Source of the DNA: Telmatactis stephensoni | Lineage: Eukaryota > Cnidaria > Anthozoa > Actiniaria > Isophelliidae | Direction of reading: 5' to 3' | DNA: 64,000 nt | Assembly (NCBI GenBank): GCA_029948255.1 | Contig: JALIZF010001363.1 | Span: forward strand, 186,001-250,000 | In this document: piece by piece, positions 10,193 to 22,100 of the stretch | Layout: the number at the start of each line of letters is the position of its first letter | Numbering within the stretch: the stretch's first letter is position 1 | Notes under the pieces: generated by a model | Told to the model about the DNA's origin: nothing | Seen by the model: the letters and a program-made list of their open reading frames with translations, nothing else | The model's database searches: none | Made by a program: the position numbers and the translations under genes

Positions 10193-13100
10193 ACAATATT
10201 TGACATGTCCAACGTTTTGTTTGGCTGGGGTTCCAGGGGGTAGTCTGGTAACGAGGGTCTTTTCTTCTTGCCTGAACCACACAACAACTTACTTCGTAAG
10301 GAAGTACCTCTCTCGCCAGTTTTCTGAGAGAAAAAATTAGTTCAACAGTTGTTCTACAAATAAAAAATAGATACATGATTGAGACTCCCTCAACAGGGCT
10401 TTTCACCTCAATTTACAAATCCTAACTAAATCATATAAATCAAACATAAATGGATTAAGAATCCCAACTGGCAAGGAGGCAAACCAGTTTGCTATATTAC
10501 AAGCATGGCCGAGAATAATCGAAATCGGAACAAATTCAGTCTCAGCTAGTGGCCAGAGCGGGAATCGAACCTGAGACCGCCAGATTGTGAGACCAACGCT
10601 CTGACCACTCGGCTAATGCTGCCTCCTATAAACCAAGATGCAAGAAGGAAGACCGTATAAAACGAGAGAGAACTTACATCACTAGTAATAGAACCCCAAT
10701 TAGTAAAGTAAGGTCTCTATTTTTGTTGTAGCTACAGCCTCGTTTCGAGGCGTAGCTACTATGTCATCGAGTTCATGTCCGTAAGTAACACCACAGGAAA
10801 CCCATAAGTCCTAAACTGACCAATCAGAAGCAGGGGGGGCTGGACACGGTCCGCGAAGCATGATGGTAGGGCCTATTGACCAATCAGATCGCTGTATTTC
10901 GAGCAAAAAGGAGAAGCAAAAATGGCCGATAAAGATGGGAAGGTTAGTACAAAAAATATTTATTTTTTGGTCTTAAACTCGTAGTTTGACTATGAAATTT
11001 CAACAGTTGAATTTTTATATAACGTTTAAAGTGCCAGGAACGCCTCATATCTTAAACATGCTTATAACCTTTCGTAAAATTCGTGAAAAGTCAAAGGAGT
11101 GTTTCAGTCAGCTTGATTTCTTTACCCAAATTGGATGATTAGTTCATTTGAAGTTTCCATAAAAACTAGAGGGGATCTTGGTGTTAACTTTCGATCAATT
11201 AATTTATTATGAAATTATCTTTAAAACGGTTCCATCGCTCCCCAAAGCTCCCCAGTACTTTTTGAGTTCTGGTCTGTCAAAGTTTCGTCTAGTGATCGAT
11301 GATGATGAATTTGTAGACTGCTGTTTAGACTCAAAATTCACATTTATTTTTTTTTATGTTTAGGAACGTACTGGTCAAAAATATTTGGACATAAAGCAAA
11401 ATAATTCCACTGGCAGTACTAGTGTTTTATTACTAGAAATGAACTTTCTTGTAGGGGATGTTATGGCAACTCGTGTTGCATATCTACTTCTCCAGTGTCT
11501 TGTTTATTTGTGCTATCAAATCACCTAATTCTTTGCAAGTCAGCCGATTTCTCTTGGCCCTATTTGCAGTTTTTACATCTGTATCCCTCCAAACGCCAAA
11601 TGCCAATTTATAGTTAAAATTTGAGATAAACGCTTCTGATCAATGTTTGTTTTGTTGTTTTTCATGTCCACGTTCTTAATCCAAATAATGTTCCTTTTTA
11701 GGTAAAATTTTTATCTGTTCTTTATCTGGCTAAAAAGTCATTGGGGTTGCTTGGACCAGCAACATTAATCAAGACATGTACACAGCACAGATGCATTACA
11801 TCTCATTCTGTATACAATTTATGTAAATTTATCTCTAGAAAAAATTTGTATGATAATTGTTATGAAATATTTGAGTTGTTGGCATCTCGATAGTTGTTTA
11901 GCAAGTACAGAAACATGGCTCGGTCGCACAAGTGTTGAAAGTATTTTCTCAAAGTAATATGAACGGTTGCTTACCTAATGGCCGAATGGAGTATAAACCC
12001 TTTAGCTGCTTATTCAGGGGGGGGGGGGGCATATTCAAATTTAAATTGAACTAGTGTTTTGGGGGACTTATTTGCATTCTTGCTCTTTAGTTCATGAAAC
12101 CCTGAGCATAACATTATAATTATAATTATATAATATAATATAATTATAATATAATATATAATATAATATAATATATATTATATTATAATAATTATATTAT
12201 ATTATTATTATATTATAACATTATTATTAAGGTACTTTCCATTAACAGGAAAATAAACTTGTTTTGTGGCACATTTCCTTTAAAATTGCTTTGAAACTGG
12301 GATGTTTGTTCAAAAAAGTTCAGATGTATGTACATGTAGATCAAAGTAGCATGAAAAATATTAAATGTGGCAAATATGACTATAGTGTCATAATTTGGAA
12401 GATATTTTAAAAATGTACATACAGTGACAGTAATAGAACTGTAGTTTATTTTTTCTACTGATTTGAGTTTTTGTATTGCTTTGTGAGCATTAAACTTGAA
12501 GAAAGTTTATTTTGAACCTGCAATAACCCCTGAAATAGTGTAAACCAATATCAAAATTTAGACCACAAGGTCTATATATATATTTACAGTTCATGCAATA
12601 TTTACATCAACATATTTACATATCATTATGGTATATAGCTATTTGCACAAACATTGACCCTTTCAAAATCACCAAACATACAAGCTGTTCCTGGGTACTC
12701 TAATAATATTTGGATTTTATTGATTTTTATTGATGAATGGGCTAAATAAATGTACATGGGCAACACATATAAAACTCTCACAGAGTGTGCATAAAAATAT
12801 GTGACCCACCCCCTATTTGCACCAGCCCCCCTCTCTATAAATAATGTCAGACCAGTCCCTAATCACAACCTGACAGAATGCAAATATGTATAAATTTGTG
12901 AAAACTGTAGTTTGGGAGGTCTTATAGCAACTTCCATCTGAAGACCAAGTCCTTCAATTCCTCTGAGGTCAAGTTTGAAGAGTACCTGAAAAAATATTGA
13001 AAAATTAGCATTAATATTAAAAAGACAAGTTTCAATGGCTGAAAGTGACAATTAAGGCTCTACTTTTTGATGTTATTGAATGATTTCACTTTGAGCAAAA

Positions 13101-16100
13101 AACTAATACTGCAAAATATAGGCAAAAAATTGATAATATTATTAGATGTACTTGCATGAGCACATCTTAACAAGTTTAAATGATATTTTGTTGTGTTAGG
13201 GACTGTTCAGGAATTAGCAGGGAGAGGGAGGGAGGGAAGGATGGGTATTTTGAATTAATGGCTGTATATTGTTACACCCCACCCAGCAATAGACTACTTC
13301 CATGATACGGAGGCCATCTTGAACTTTATTGCTTCAAAGACATTGGATGCCCAGGGGACGAAAACATATCAATTGGCCCCTGGGGTATCCCACAATGTTT
13401 TTTCGAAACTATAGAATTAAAGATAGCAGCCATATTGTCGAAAGTAGTTTATTGGAAATGAAATTCTGTGACCATCCCCTGAGATTTGGCCTAAAATAGC
13501 ACTGACCATTTTTTCATGGCCCTCCTTTTTGAAGGGCTCAAAAAGTTTTGCCCCTCCCACACTTTCCACCCACCCATCCCTCCTGCTAATTCCTGACGAG
13601 TCCCTTACAATAAGCAATAGAATAGTTACAACAGCCTACATGTTAGGCCTGTTCCTCACTAGCGGCATAAGCATAAGCATAAAACCAATGTCCTCACTTG
13701 GAAATATACTGACATAAGCATAAGTATAAGAAGAATGGAAGGTTTTGATATTCTTATGCTTCTTATGCTTATGTTGCTGGTGAGGACCTGGCCTTACATT
13801 GTATATGTACACTTGAGCATACAGTAATAAATATAGTTCACAATCAAAAACAGTCTGTGTGATAGTTGCATTTACCTAAAAAAAATGGTCAAAAATCATT
13901 TTTTATCTTTGGTGAGCCAAACAACAACTCGGAATCCTCTGTGATCACAAAAGCCACATAGCCTTCGTTACAGAGAAATGCAAGTTGTTGATCAGCTTTA
14001 AAAGCCTTTAACGTCAACTGATAAAAGCTAATTTTAAATACTGGAAGCTTAACTTGGATTGACTTCCAGGTTGTTTGTTGTTGTTGTTATGATGCACTGT
14101 TCCCCCTTTAGTAGATTTTCAGGAATATAATTAACATATTTTACCATATAATGAAAGTAATTACATGAATCTCTATCAACTTCAATCCATGTCATTTGTA
14201 ACTTCAACAAACTGCTTTATTTGGGAGCCTCATTTTTTACTCCCTTCTTTCATAAGATTTAAATATTTTGACTTCGTGAAATTAACAGAATACACTGGCT
14301 ATCTTAGTGTCTCTGTGGACACTGCGAAATATATAACGATATACTTTTCATTTTCCTTTAACTTACCTTGTCGTTTTAGTGCCTAAAAATGAGATCTTGA
14401 TCGCATAAAACAGCTCCTTTGCATTCAAGCAGACCATATGCATTTGTACCAGCAGTCTTTTCACGAAAGGAAAGCAAAATCTTGCCAGTAATCCGCTTCA
14501 AAATACAAAGAAGACCCGAAATACTCATGACATCTCGCTGCTCTGAGTTGTTCCCGACCTGGCTGGCGGCCACAGCATGCTTTTGTTTGTTTCTTTTGTT
14601 TTGTTGTCAACTTTTTTGATTTTTTGTGTTGCTCCGAGAGCTCTTTACACTACAACAGCCGGCGGCGACTGAAGCGAATTTTTGATTTTGGACCATCATG
14701 CTTCGCGGACCGTGTCCAACCCCCCCTGAATCAGAAGCAAGTACGAGTGTTGGTGTTCGACAAACGATCTGACAAACGATAAAAAACAAAGCAAAGTAGA
14801 ATCTAATCTGAAATATCCAAGCTATTAGAATTTCCGTGAATGGATGTTTACCCTGTGTAAACTACATTATAATTTGCTCCTTGGTTAGCTCGTTACTGCA
14901 GCCTCAAGCCACTGGATTGAAAATTTCCAGCAGTTTTATCGAAATGTGATTTTGTGTCGGCTGTTGCTTGATCGACTGTCTCGCTGATCATCAGGAATGA
15001 AGCGGTGAACTGTACTACTGTGAAGTTGTGTGAAAGATAAGATAAGATAAGATAAGATAACTTTATTTATACACGGTAGACTCTTCAGTACAAACTTAAA
15101 AAGTACATAATAAAATACACTAGCTATATGTATAAATAGTGTAGTAAATTGCAATCAATGTAGATAAAATATGCGTATCATGAAATTAAAGAAATGTAGA
15201 TAAAACAAAATTAAAACCTGTTTTCCAGGAGTGCCGTGTGTGATAGTTTAATAGAAGAAGCTGTTGCAGCCTGCCTTAAAATGGTTAAGCGAGCTTGCTT
15301 GACGCACCTTGAGTGGAAGGCTGTTCCATAGCACTGCACCATCATAGCTAAGGCTATTTTTGAGATAGTTAGTGCGTGGATTCGGAATAACTAGATTGCT
15401 CTCGGTATCTCTCAAAGAATAGCTAATTAAGCTGCTACGGTCTTTAAACATTGAGCTTAAATAATCAGGGGTAAGACCATTTAGAGCTTTATAGACAGTG
15501 ATTGCTTTCTTGATTTTTCGCTGCACATTTAGTTTTTTCCAGCCAAGTTTTATAAGAAGTTGGTCGGCATTAGTGTCATAGCTAGAAGAGGTTAAAATCC
15601 TCGCTGCACGATTTTGCAATTTTTGAAGTTTGTCAGCGAGAGTTTTATTACACTTGTCCCATACAACACAACAGTAATCAAAGTGGGGTTGGACTAAAGA
15701 ATTATAGACATACTGAAGTGTTATAGGTGGGACAAAGGGCCTCAAGCGTTTAAGGGCTCCTATGCCAGATGCAATTTTTTTAATTACGCTAGTAATGTGC
15801 ACATTCCAAGACAGATTTTGGTCTATATGGACACCTAGAGATTTTGTGTGCTCAACTTGCTTTATAGAGACTCCGTCAATTGATAAGGAGGGAGCAGAAT
15901 CAAATGTCATCAGCCTTTGACGTGATCCAATTAGCATAAATTCTGTCTTGGAAAGATTAAGCGTTAACTTGTTTGCTGCTAGCCACTCACTGATTCTCTT
16001 TAGATCTTGGTTTAAATAATGATTGATGGTGTCAATGTTGTTGCTTTCGAGCGTCAAATGAGTGTCATCGGCATACATGCGCGGCCTGGAATATCTAAGG

Positions 16101-19100
16101 CAATTTGGTAGGTCATTTATATATATTAAGAATAACAATGGCCCTAAAATTGTACCCTGGGGAATTCCGCAATTTAATGAGCGTTGGCCTGAAAGATGTC
16201 CATTTACTGAACATTGTTGGGTACGATCATTCAAATATGACCTGAACCATTTGTTTGCAGAAGTTCCAAAGCCGTACGCATTCAGTTTGGAAAGTAAAAT
16301 TGAATGATCTACGGTATCAAACGCTTTCTTGAGGTCTAGGAAAACTACAGCGTTGACCTTCCCTTGATCAATGTTATACGCCCAACTATTTGTGGCCTCA
16401 AGAAGCGCAGACACCGTAGAGTGAAGACTTCTGAAACCTGATTGACAGTTTGACAGAAGATTATGTTTAGTAAGAAAGTCATGGGCTTGATCGTAAATAA
16501 TCCTCTCGAAGACTTTTGCAACGACTGGAATGATTGAAATAGGGCGATAGTTGTTCATGTCGCTACGTTCGTCTTGTTTGAACAGGGGTAATACTTTGGC
16601 ACTTTTCCATTCATCTGGAAAAATGCCAGAGTCAATGGACCGATTAAAAATTGTGCATAGAGATTCAGCAATTATATCTGGACAATCACGAAGAAGCCTA
16701 GCTGAAATTTTATCCAAACCTGTTGCTTTTGATTTACAGAGTTTGGACAAAATAGAAAAGACTGTGGAAGAATTTGTTCGACTTAAGTTGAAATTAACAC
16801 TATCATCAGGTGGACAATTTGTTATAAAGTCTAAATGAGACTGGTCATTATCGTTTGAATGAATTTTTGCTGCGAGTTTAGGTCCGATGTTTGCGAAATG
16901 CTTGTTAAATTCCTCAGATAACATCTGGGAATCTGTGACAGCCGAATCGCCCAATTTAATTTCCGTAACATGAGACTTATGCTTAGATTGTTTTCGATTG
17001 GTTAATTCATTGATTATATTCCAAGTCTTTTTTGAGTTCTTGATATTTTCATTTAAGGCATTATTGTAATATACTTGCTTTGCCAGCTTTATTTCTGAGT
17101 TCACAGAATTTCTCGTTTGTTTGAAGGTAGCCCAATCTTTAGGATCTTTCGAGACAGTCGCTTTGGTTTTTTGACGATCTCTCTTACGCATCATTTCCTT
17201 TAAATGAGGCGTGATCCAAGGGGAATTTGAAGCTCTGACTCTTTTCGTGCGAAAGGGCGCGTGTCTGTTGACAACGCTATTGAAAATGTTCTTCCAAGCA
17301 CACCACATATCATTAGGATCGTTAAATGAGCTTACAACTTCCCAATTCTGTGAAAACAGATCAGCTCTAAAACTATTGAGGTTAAATTTACTAAAATTCC
17401 TGTAAGTTATTGTTGCATGAACCTTCTTGGTTAGGTTACATGAAAGTTTACGGAAAGCGTAAATTAAGCTATGATCACTAATGCCGACATGAGAGACACC
17501 AGAGCAAACAATATTATCCGGCGTATTAGTGAAAATAAGATCAATCATAGTTGAAGATGACTCAGTGACACGTGTGGGTTCTTGAATTAGTTGGTGTAGG
17601 CCATAAAAGTCAGAAATGTCGAGCAGTATCCTAGAATTATGGTCTAGAGGCTCTGACTTCAAGTTACAGTTGAAGTCACCTAATAAGTAAAATTCGACGT
17701 TTTCAGCATCGAGCCTGCCAACTAAAGATTGAAATAAATCGAATTTATCTACGCTAGAATTAGGAGCCCTGTACCATGTCACTATGAGAAACGGTTTTGA
17801 ACTTGGTTTGCGAATTTCAATACACATACTTTCTAGTTCGTGAGAAGAGAGATCTTTACGATGCAAAAAATTGATACTATCACGAACGTAAAAACAGACT
17901 CCCCCACCGCGGCCTTCCGACCTATCACAACGAATGATTTCATAACCCGGTATGTGTACGTCATTATCGCTTACCAAGTCATCAAGCCACGTCTCGTTTA
18001 TTGATAGAACATCAAGTACTTTGAAGGAAAAACGATGCCGAGAAAAAAGGTTCATATAGTCGTTGATCCTCGTATCTACCAAATTAACTGAAGACGCCAA
18101 GTAATGAAAAGAAATAGTAAGTTTCAGTTAAACGGGTCCTCACATGAAATTTACGAACACTTCACAGTCACGACTGCAAAGCGAAGCTTGCTTACGATTT
18201 TCTACGGACGAATTTTCGCTACAAGTACTGTCTGTTTGTACACGAATATCATCGTGTTAAGCTATTTCATATCTTATTTGATGTGGATTCTACTTCAGTG
18301 GAATGTATATTGCGTCGATCAGGAGCATGACTGGTTGACTGACTTGACTTCTCATCTCTTGATTCCCAACGTTTCTTTTAAATTTTACTTTAGGACCGAT
18401 TGAGACAGGGCTTTTTTATAATAGGTACTTCAAAATTGATTGAATAAATCAGAGTTAACTCTGAATAAATTAACATTTTCAATACAGTTTGTAGCTCACT
18501 TTTATTACACGTGCAATCAAACACGTTCCTTGAGGAGTCCCATTTCAATCCCAACGATTGTTTATTGTAAAAAATGTAATAACTGTTCCGAACAATTTCT
18601 CTCTAGATAACAGCGATTTTCGAAATAATGTGAACTCTGACCTCCAATCTGAGTCCGTTGGAATTTGTTTTTTCGGCCACTTCAAACAAACGACCCAAAA
18701 AATACTCATAAAGATCCCTAAAAGCATACCAAATGACGAATAATGACCTTTAAACGACCTGTAAAAGCTAAATATGATTTTGGTATAAGTTAAATCTTCG
18801 TATTTTTAAAATTGACTGACAGAGGTGAACTGAACCAAATTCCAATTCACGGACTTTTCGCATAATTCTGAAAATCGCTGTAAGGCTGTAGCTACATGCG
18901 CATTTTGTGCGCCTATTTTTATAAGGTGTTACAGATTTGTAGACAAATATTGTAGAGATAGCACTGTCAAGACATTTCTATACAACAGTAAAGCACACCA
19001 GTATATAAGTCGCTGAAGATGGTTCTAATACAGAATCGAAACCAATTTCCTCGTCTCTGTCCATAATATGGTACATTCTACGTGTTTGGAATACCCGATC

Positions 19101-22100
19101 CCAGAATTGCCTGGGATTTAACACACGACTTCTCCCAATTACGGCTTATAGTTCAGTTGGTAGAGCATCGGGCTAGAACTCTGAAGTTCGTGGGTTAAAA
19201 TATTATAATAATAATAACTTTTTTATTGAGGGTTAAACACTTGATATCTTTCGATAATATACACATGGCCCGACAACATCCACATGGCCCTCATGGGTTC
19301 AAATTCCGCTCAGAATTTTTCTGATCGACTAGTCAGAAAAAAATCCGAGTTCAAGTGAATACTGGTACCCTGGTACTGGTCTAATAAATGCATTTCTACT
19401 ATTACAAATATCATGTCTGTAATCAGCCTGCATTGATTTTTTTCTTTCATTGTCTCCGACGCTGTAAATTCCATAGCCTGCGTGGCTGGCTCTCAAGGGA
19501 TGGGATGGGATGGGATGGGAGGGGAGGGCAGGGGAGGGCAGGGGAGGGCAGGGGGATGACACAAGTGACATTTACTGAAGTCTAAATGTCTAGTTAACTG
19601 TATACTACTAATAATAATAATAACTTTATTTCTGTGTCAAATAATATAGCAGTTACCCACTAAGTAAGGACACCTATCTAATACTAAAAGTAAAAAAATA
19701 AATAAATAAATGAAATAAATAAATATATATATAATATATATCCCATTTAAAACTTTGGAAAGGATGTGTGTATCTTTTGTACTGTTAACAGCAAATAACC
19801 ACCACGTATGGTAAGTGGTCAATAACTGGTTCATTACAAACTCTAGGACTAGCCTAGTTACATTCTAACAAATTAACAAGATTACTTTAAAAGCAAACTA
19901 ATCCAACACTTAGCCAATCTACTTACCCAAGTGGTATATTCACGAACATCATGATCAGTTTTATGAGCCTGGGAAACTTTTCCTCTCCAGAAGCAATCCT
20001 GACAAAGGATGTAATTATGGCAGTGCAAACATTTATATCTGAAACACAACAAGTTAATAAGTATTGAATTTCCTGCATAACAGGAAAAAATACAAGAGAA
20101 ACAAGGGTGGTCAAATGGTGAGATTGCAGGTCCGTCACCTCTTTGGTCCCAGGTTAGATTCCAAGATGGGGTATCACATGTGACTTGAGTTTGTTGGTTT
20201 GTTCTCTCACTTGCTTTGAGGATGTTTCTCTGGGTGCTATATTTTCCTCAGTCAGTAAAAATGTACTAATGATTTTAGAGTTGTGTGCATGAAATAGAAT
20301 GTAGTGGTAATGTGTGAATCCCCCAATTAGTGTGCAAATGCTACAATGGCATGCAGAACCTGTTGAGACAGGTTGCCCTGTTGCCCCAGTTTTGGCCTTA
20401 ATTAGCCACCCTTGTTTTATGCTCCCCCCTCCCCCTTCTCCCCCCCCCCCCCCCCCCAATGTTGAGTAGGCCTGGGAGATTTCTGCTAAGTCCAACACTT
20501 GAACCAACAAACATTGTGTCGGGGGAGGGGGGGGGGGTTTAGAATATATGGCCCTTCCAACACCTACATGGTGGGTATGATATCAAAGAACGTCAATGTT
20601 AGGGCACAGTGTCTCAACTATTCTGCACGCCGTTATACATACATACATACATACATGCATACATGATTGAGACTCCCTCAACAGGGCTTTTCAGCTCAAT
20701 TTACAAATCCTAACTAAATCATATAAATCAAACATAAATGGATTAAGAATCCCAACTGGCAAGGAGGCAAACCAGTTGGCTATATTACAAGCATGGCCGA
20801 GAAACTGAATTTGAACTAATCGAAATCGGAACAAATTCAGTCTCAGCTAGTGGCCAGAGCGGGAATCGAACCTGGGACCGCCAGATTGCGAGACCAACGC
20901 TCTGACCACTCGGCCATGCTGCCTCCTACTATGCCTCCATTGAAAGATCAGACAAAAACTATTAAAATCAAATTGCACACTCAAATAAACAGTTGAACAG
21001 TTACACTTAAGTACCTGAGCCCCAATAATGGTTTCTTCTTGCAGATCTGGCATGGAACTTCATGTTCAACTGGAAGAAAAATGTTTATTAGATGTCTTAC
21101 AAAGATGAAGTTGGTGATAATGAAAATCAAAGGTCAATGACCCATATAACTCGTGGATTGAATGGTGGTTGTGTAAGAAGAAGGGAGGACCTGGCTAGAT
21201 TATTTTAGCTTTCTCATCTATCAATCTTCCATGGGGACACAGCTCAGGCAAATCAGTGCTTGATTCAAGTTTGCTATGCCTCCATTGAAAGATCAGGCAA
21301 AAACTATTAAAAATATAGGTTATGAAGCAACAGATTTCACTGTAACTTGCACAGTAATATCTTGCAGATGACTTCATTAAAACACAGCTCACCAGAAGCA
21401 GAATTATTGATCTTTTGTAAAGTGGACAACCAAACATAAGGTGAGGGTGAGTCCTTTGAAATGATGCATTCTAGAAAGTTCTGAAGTGTTGTGCCTTGTC
21501 TTGCTAAAGACTGCAACATTAACATCAACAAATTAATCATAATCATGATTGGTAGAGAGACAATATTGGACAAGTGTGGTTGGAATGCCAATTGCTACAT
21601 TGTCTAGCTTGCATTCAAGAGATCTTTCATTAACTTTTCTTGATTTTCCACCAAAATATATCATGATTTGCTTTTATTCATTTTACTGTTTAGAATTGTC
21701 TATATTTGAACATCAAAAATAAATTATAACAATGAGCAAGGGGCTCACACTGAGTATAAGGACATCACAATAGATCGATTTCACGTGACGTCACGAGAGT
21801 ATTTAAATCTAAACTAAAATTCGGAGAAAGCTGATTGCCTGATATTTTGTATGTATCATGAAAAGAAGTCGTCTCTGGAAATTTGGTCTGATTCTGTTCA
21901 TCGCTTGGCAAATTATCGGCACCGAAATTGTGTCACGCCATGCAGTCACGCATTTTCACACGACGTAAGAACACATCAATTTGCGACAGACTTCACTTCA
22001 TTTGCTTTGGCAATGAACTTAATTGTCATTTTCTATATATATAATCAATAAAATGAACAAATAAATGTATTTTTAATATCATTTCAATGCTTGGTATTTA

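Larger units (their letters stand above)
12863..14528 (-). pseudogene. EXO1-like (XPG/FEN1 family) nuclease gene fragments
   Basis: Three colinear pieces on the minus strand resemble exonuclease 1. Piece 1 (ATG 14528): [13 protein letters not shown], then [15 protein letters not shown], the N-nuclease segment that normally reads with VD before the Tyr. An in-frame TAA (14376-14378) precedes an intact donor at 14366. Piece 2 (14017-13907) follows an acceptor: KADQQLAF then [12 protein letters not shown], matching the internal nuclease core. Piece 3 (12985-12863) follows an acceptor: [15 protein letters not shown]. Several catalytic acids are changed (Asp to Asn in piece 1, Glu to Lys before ADQQ, the second Asp of TEDSD to Glu). 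The donor after piece 2 reads AT where GT is expected. About 100 residues between pieces 1 and 2 are missing. This is a dead copy whose source gene is not in the window. Confidence 0.6.
10831..14728. mobile_element. 3.9-kb TIR element with 9-bp target duplication and EXO1-like gene fragments
   Basis: Both ends are inverted copies for about 36 bases: CAGGGGGGG(C/T)TGGACACGG, then TCCGCGAAGCATGATGG. AATCAGAAG flanks the element on both sides (10822-10830 and 14729-14737). CAGGG-type ends with an 8-9 bp duplication suggest the hAT superfamily (inference); no hAT transposase was recognised. The interior has fragments of an EXO1/XPG-family nuclease gene on the minus strand (12863-14528), other open stretches near the left end, an AT-rich array and two younger nested MITEs (13197-13607, 13644-13795), so the element is old. 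It sits in dystrobrevin intron 10. Confidence 0.78.
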
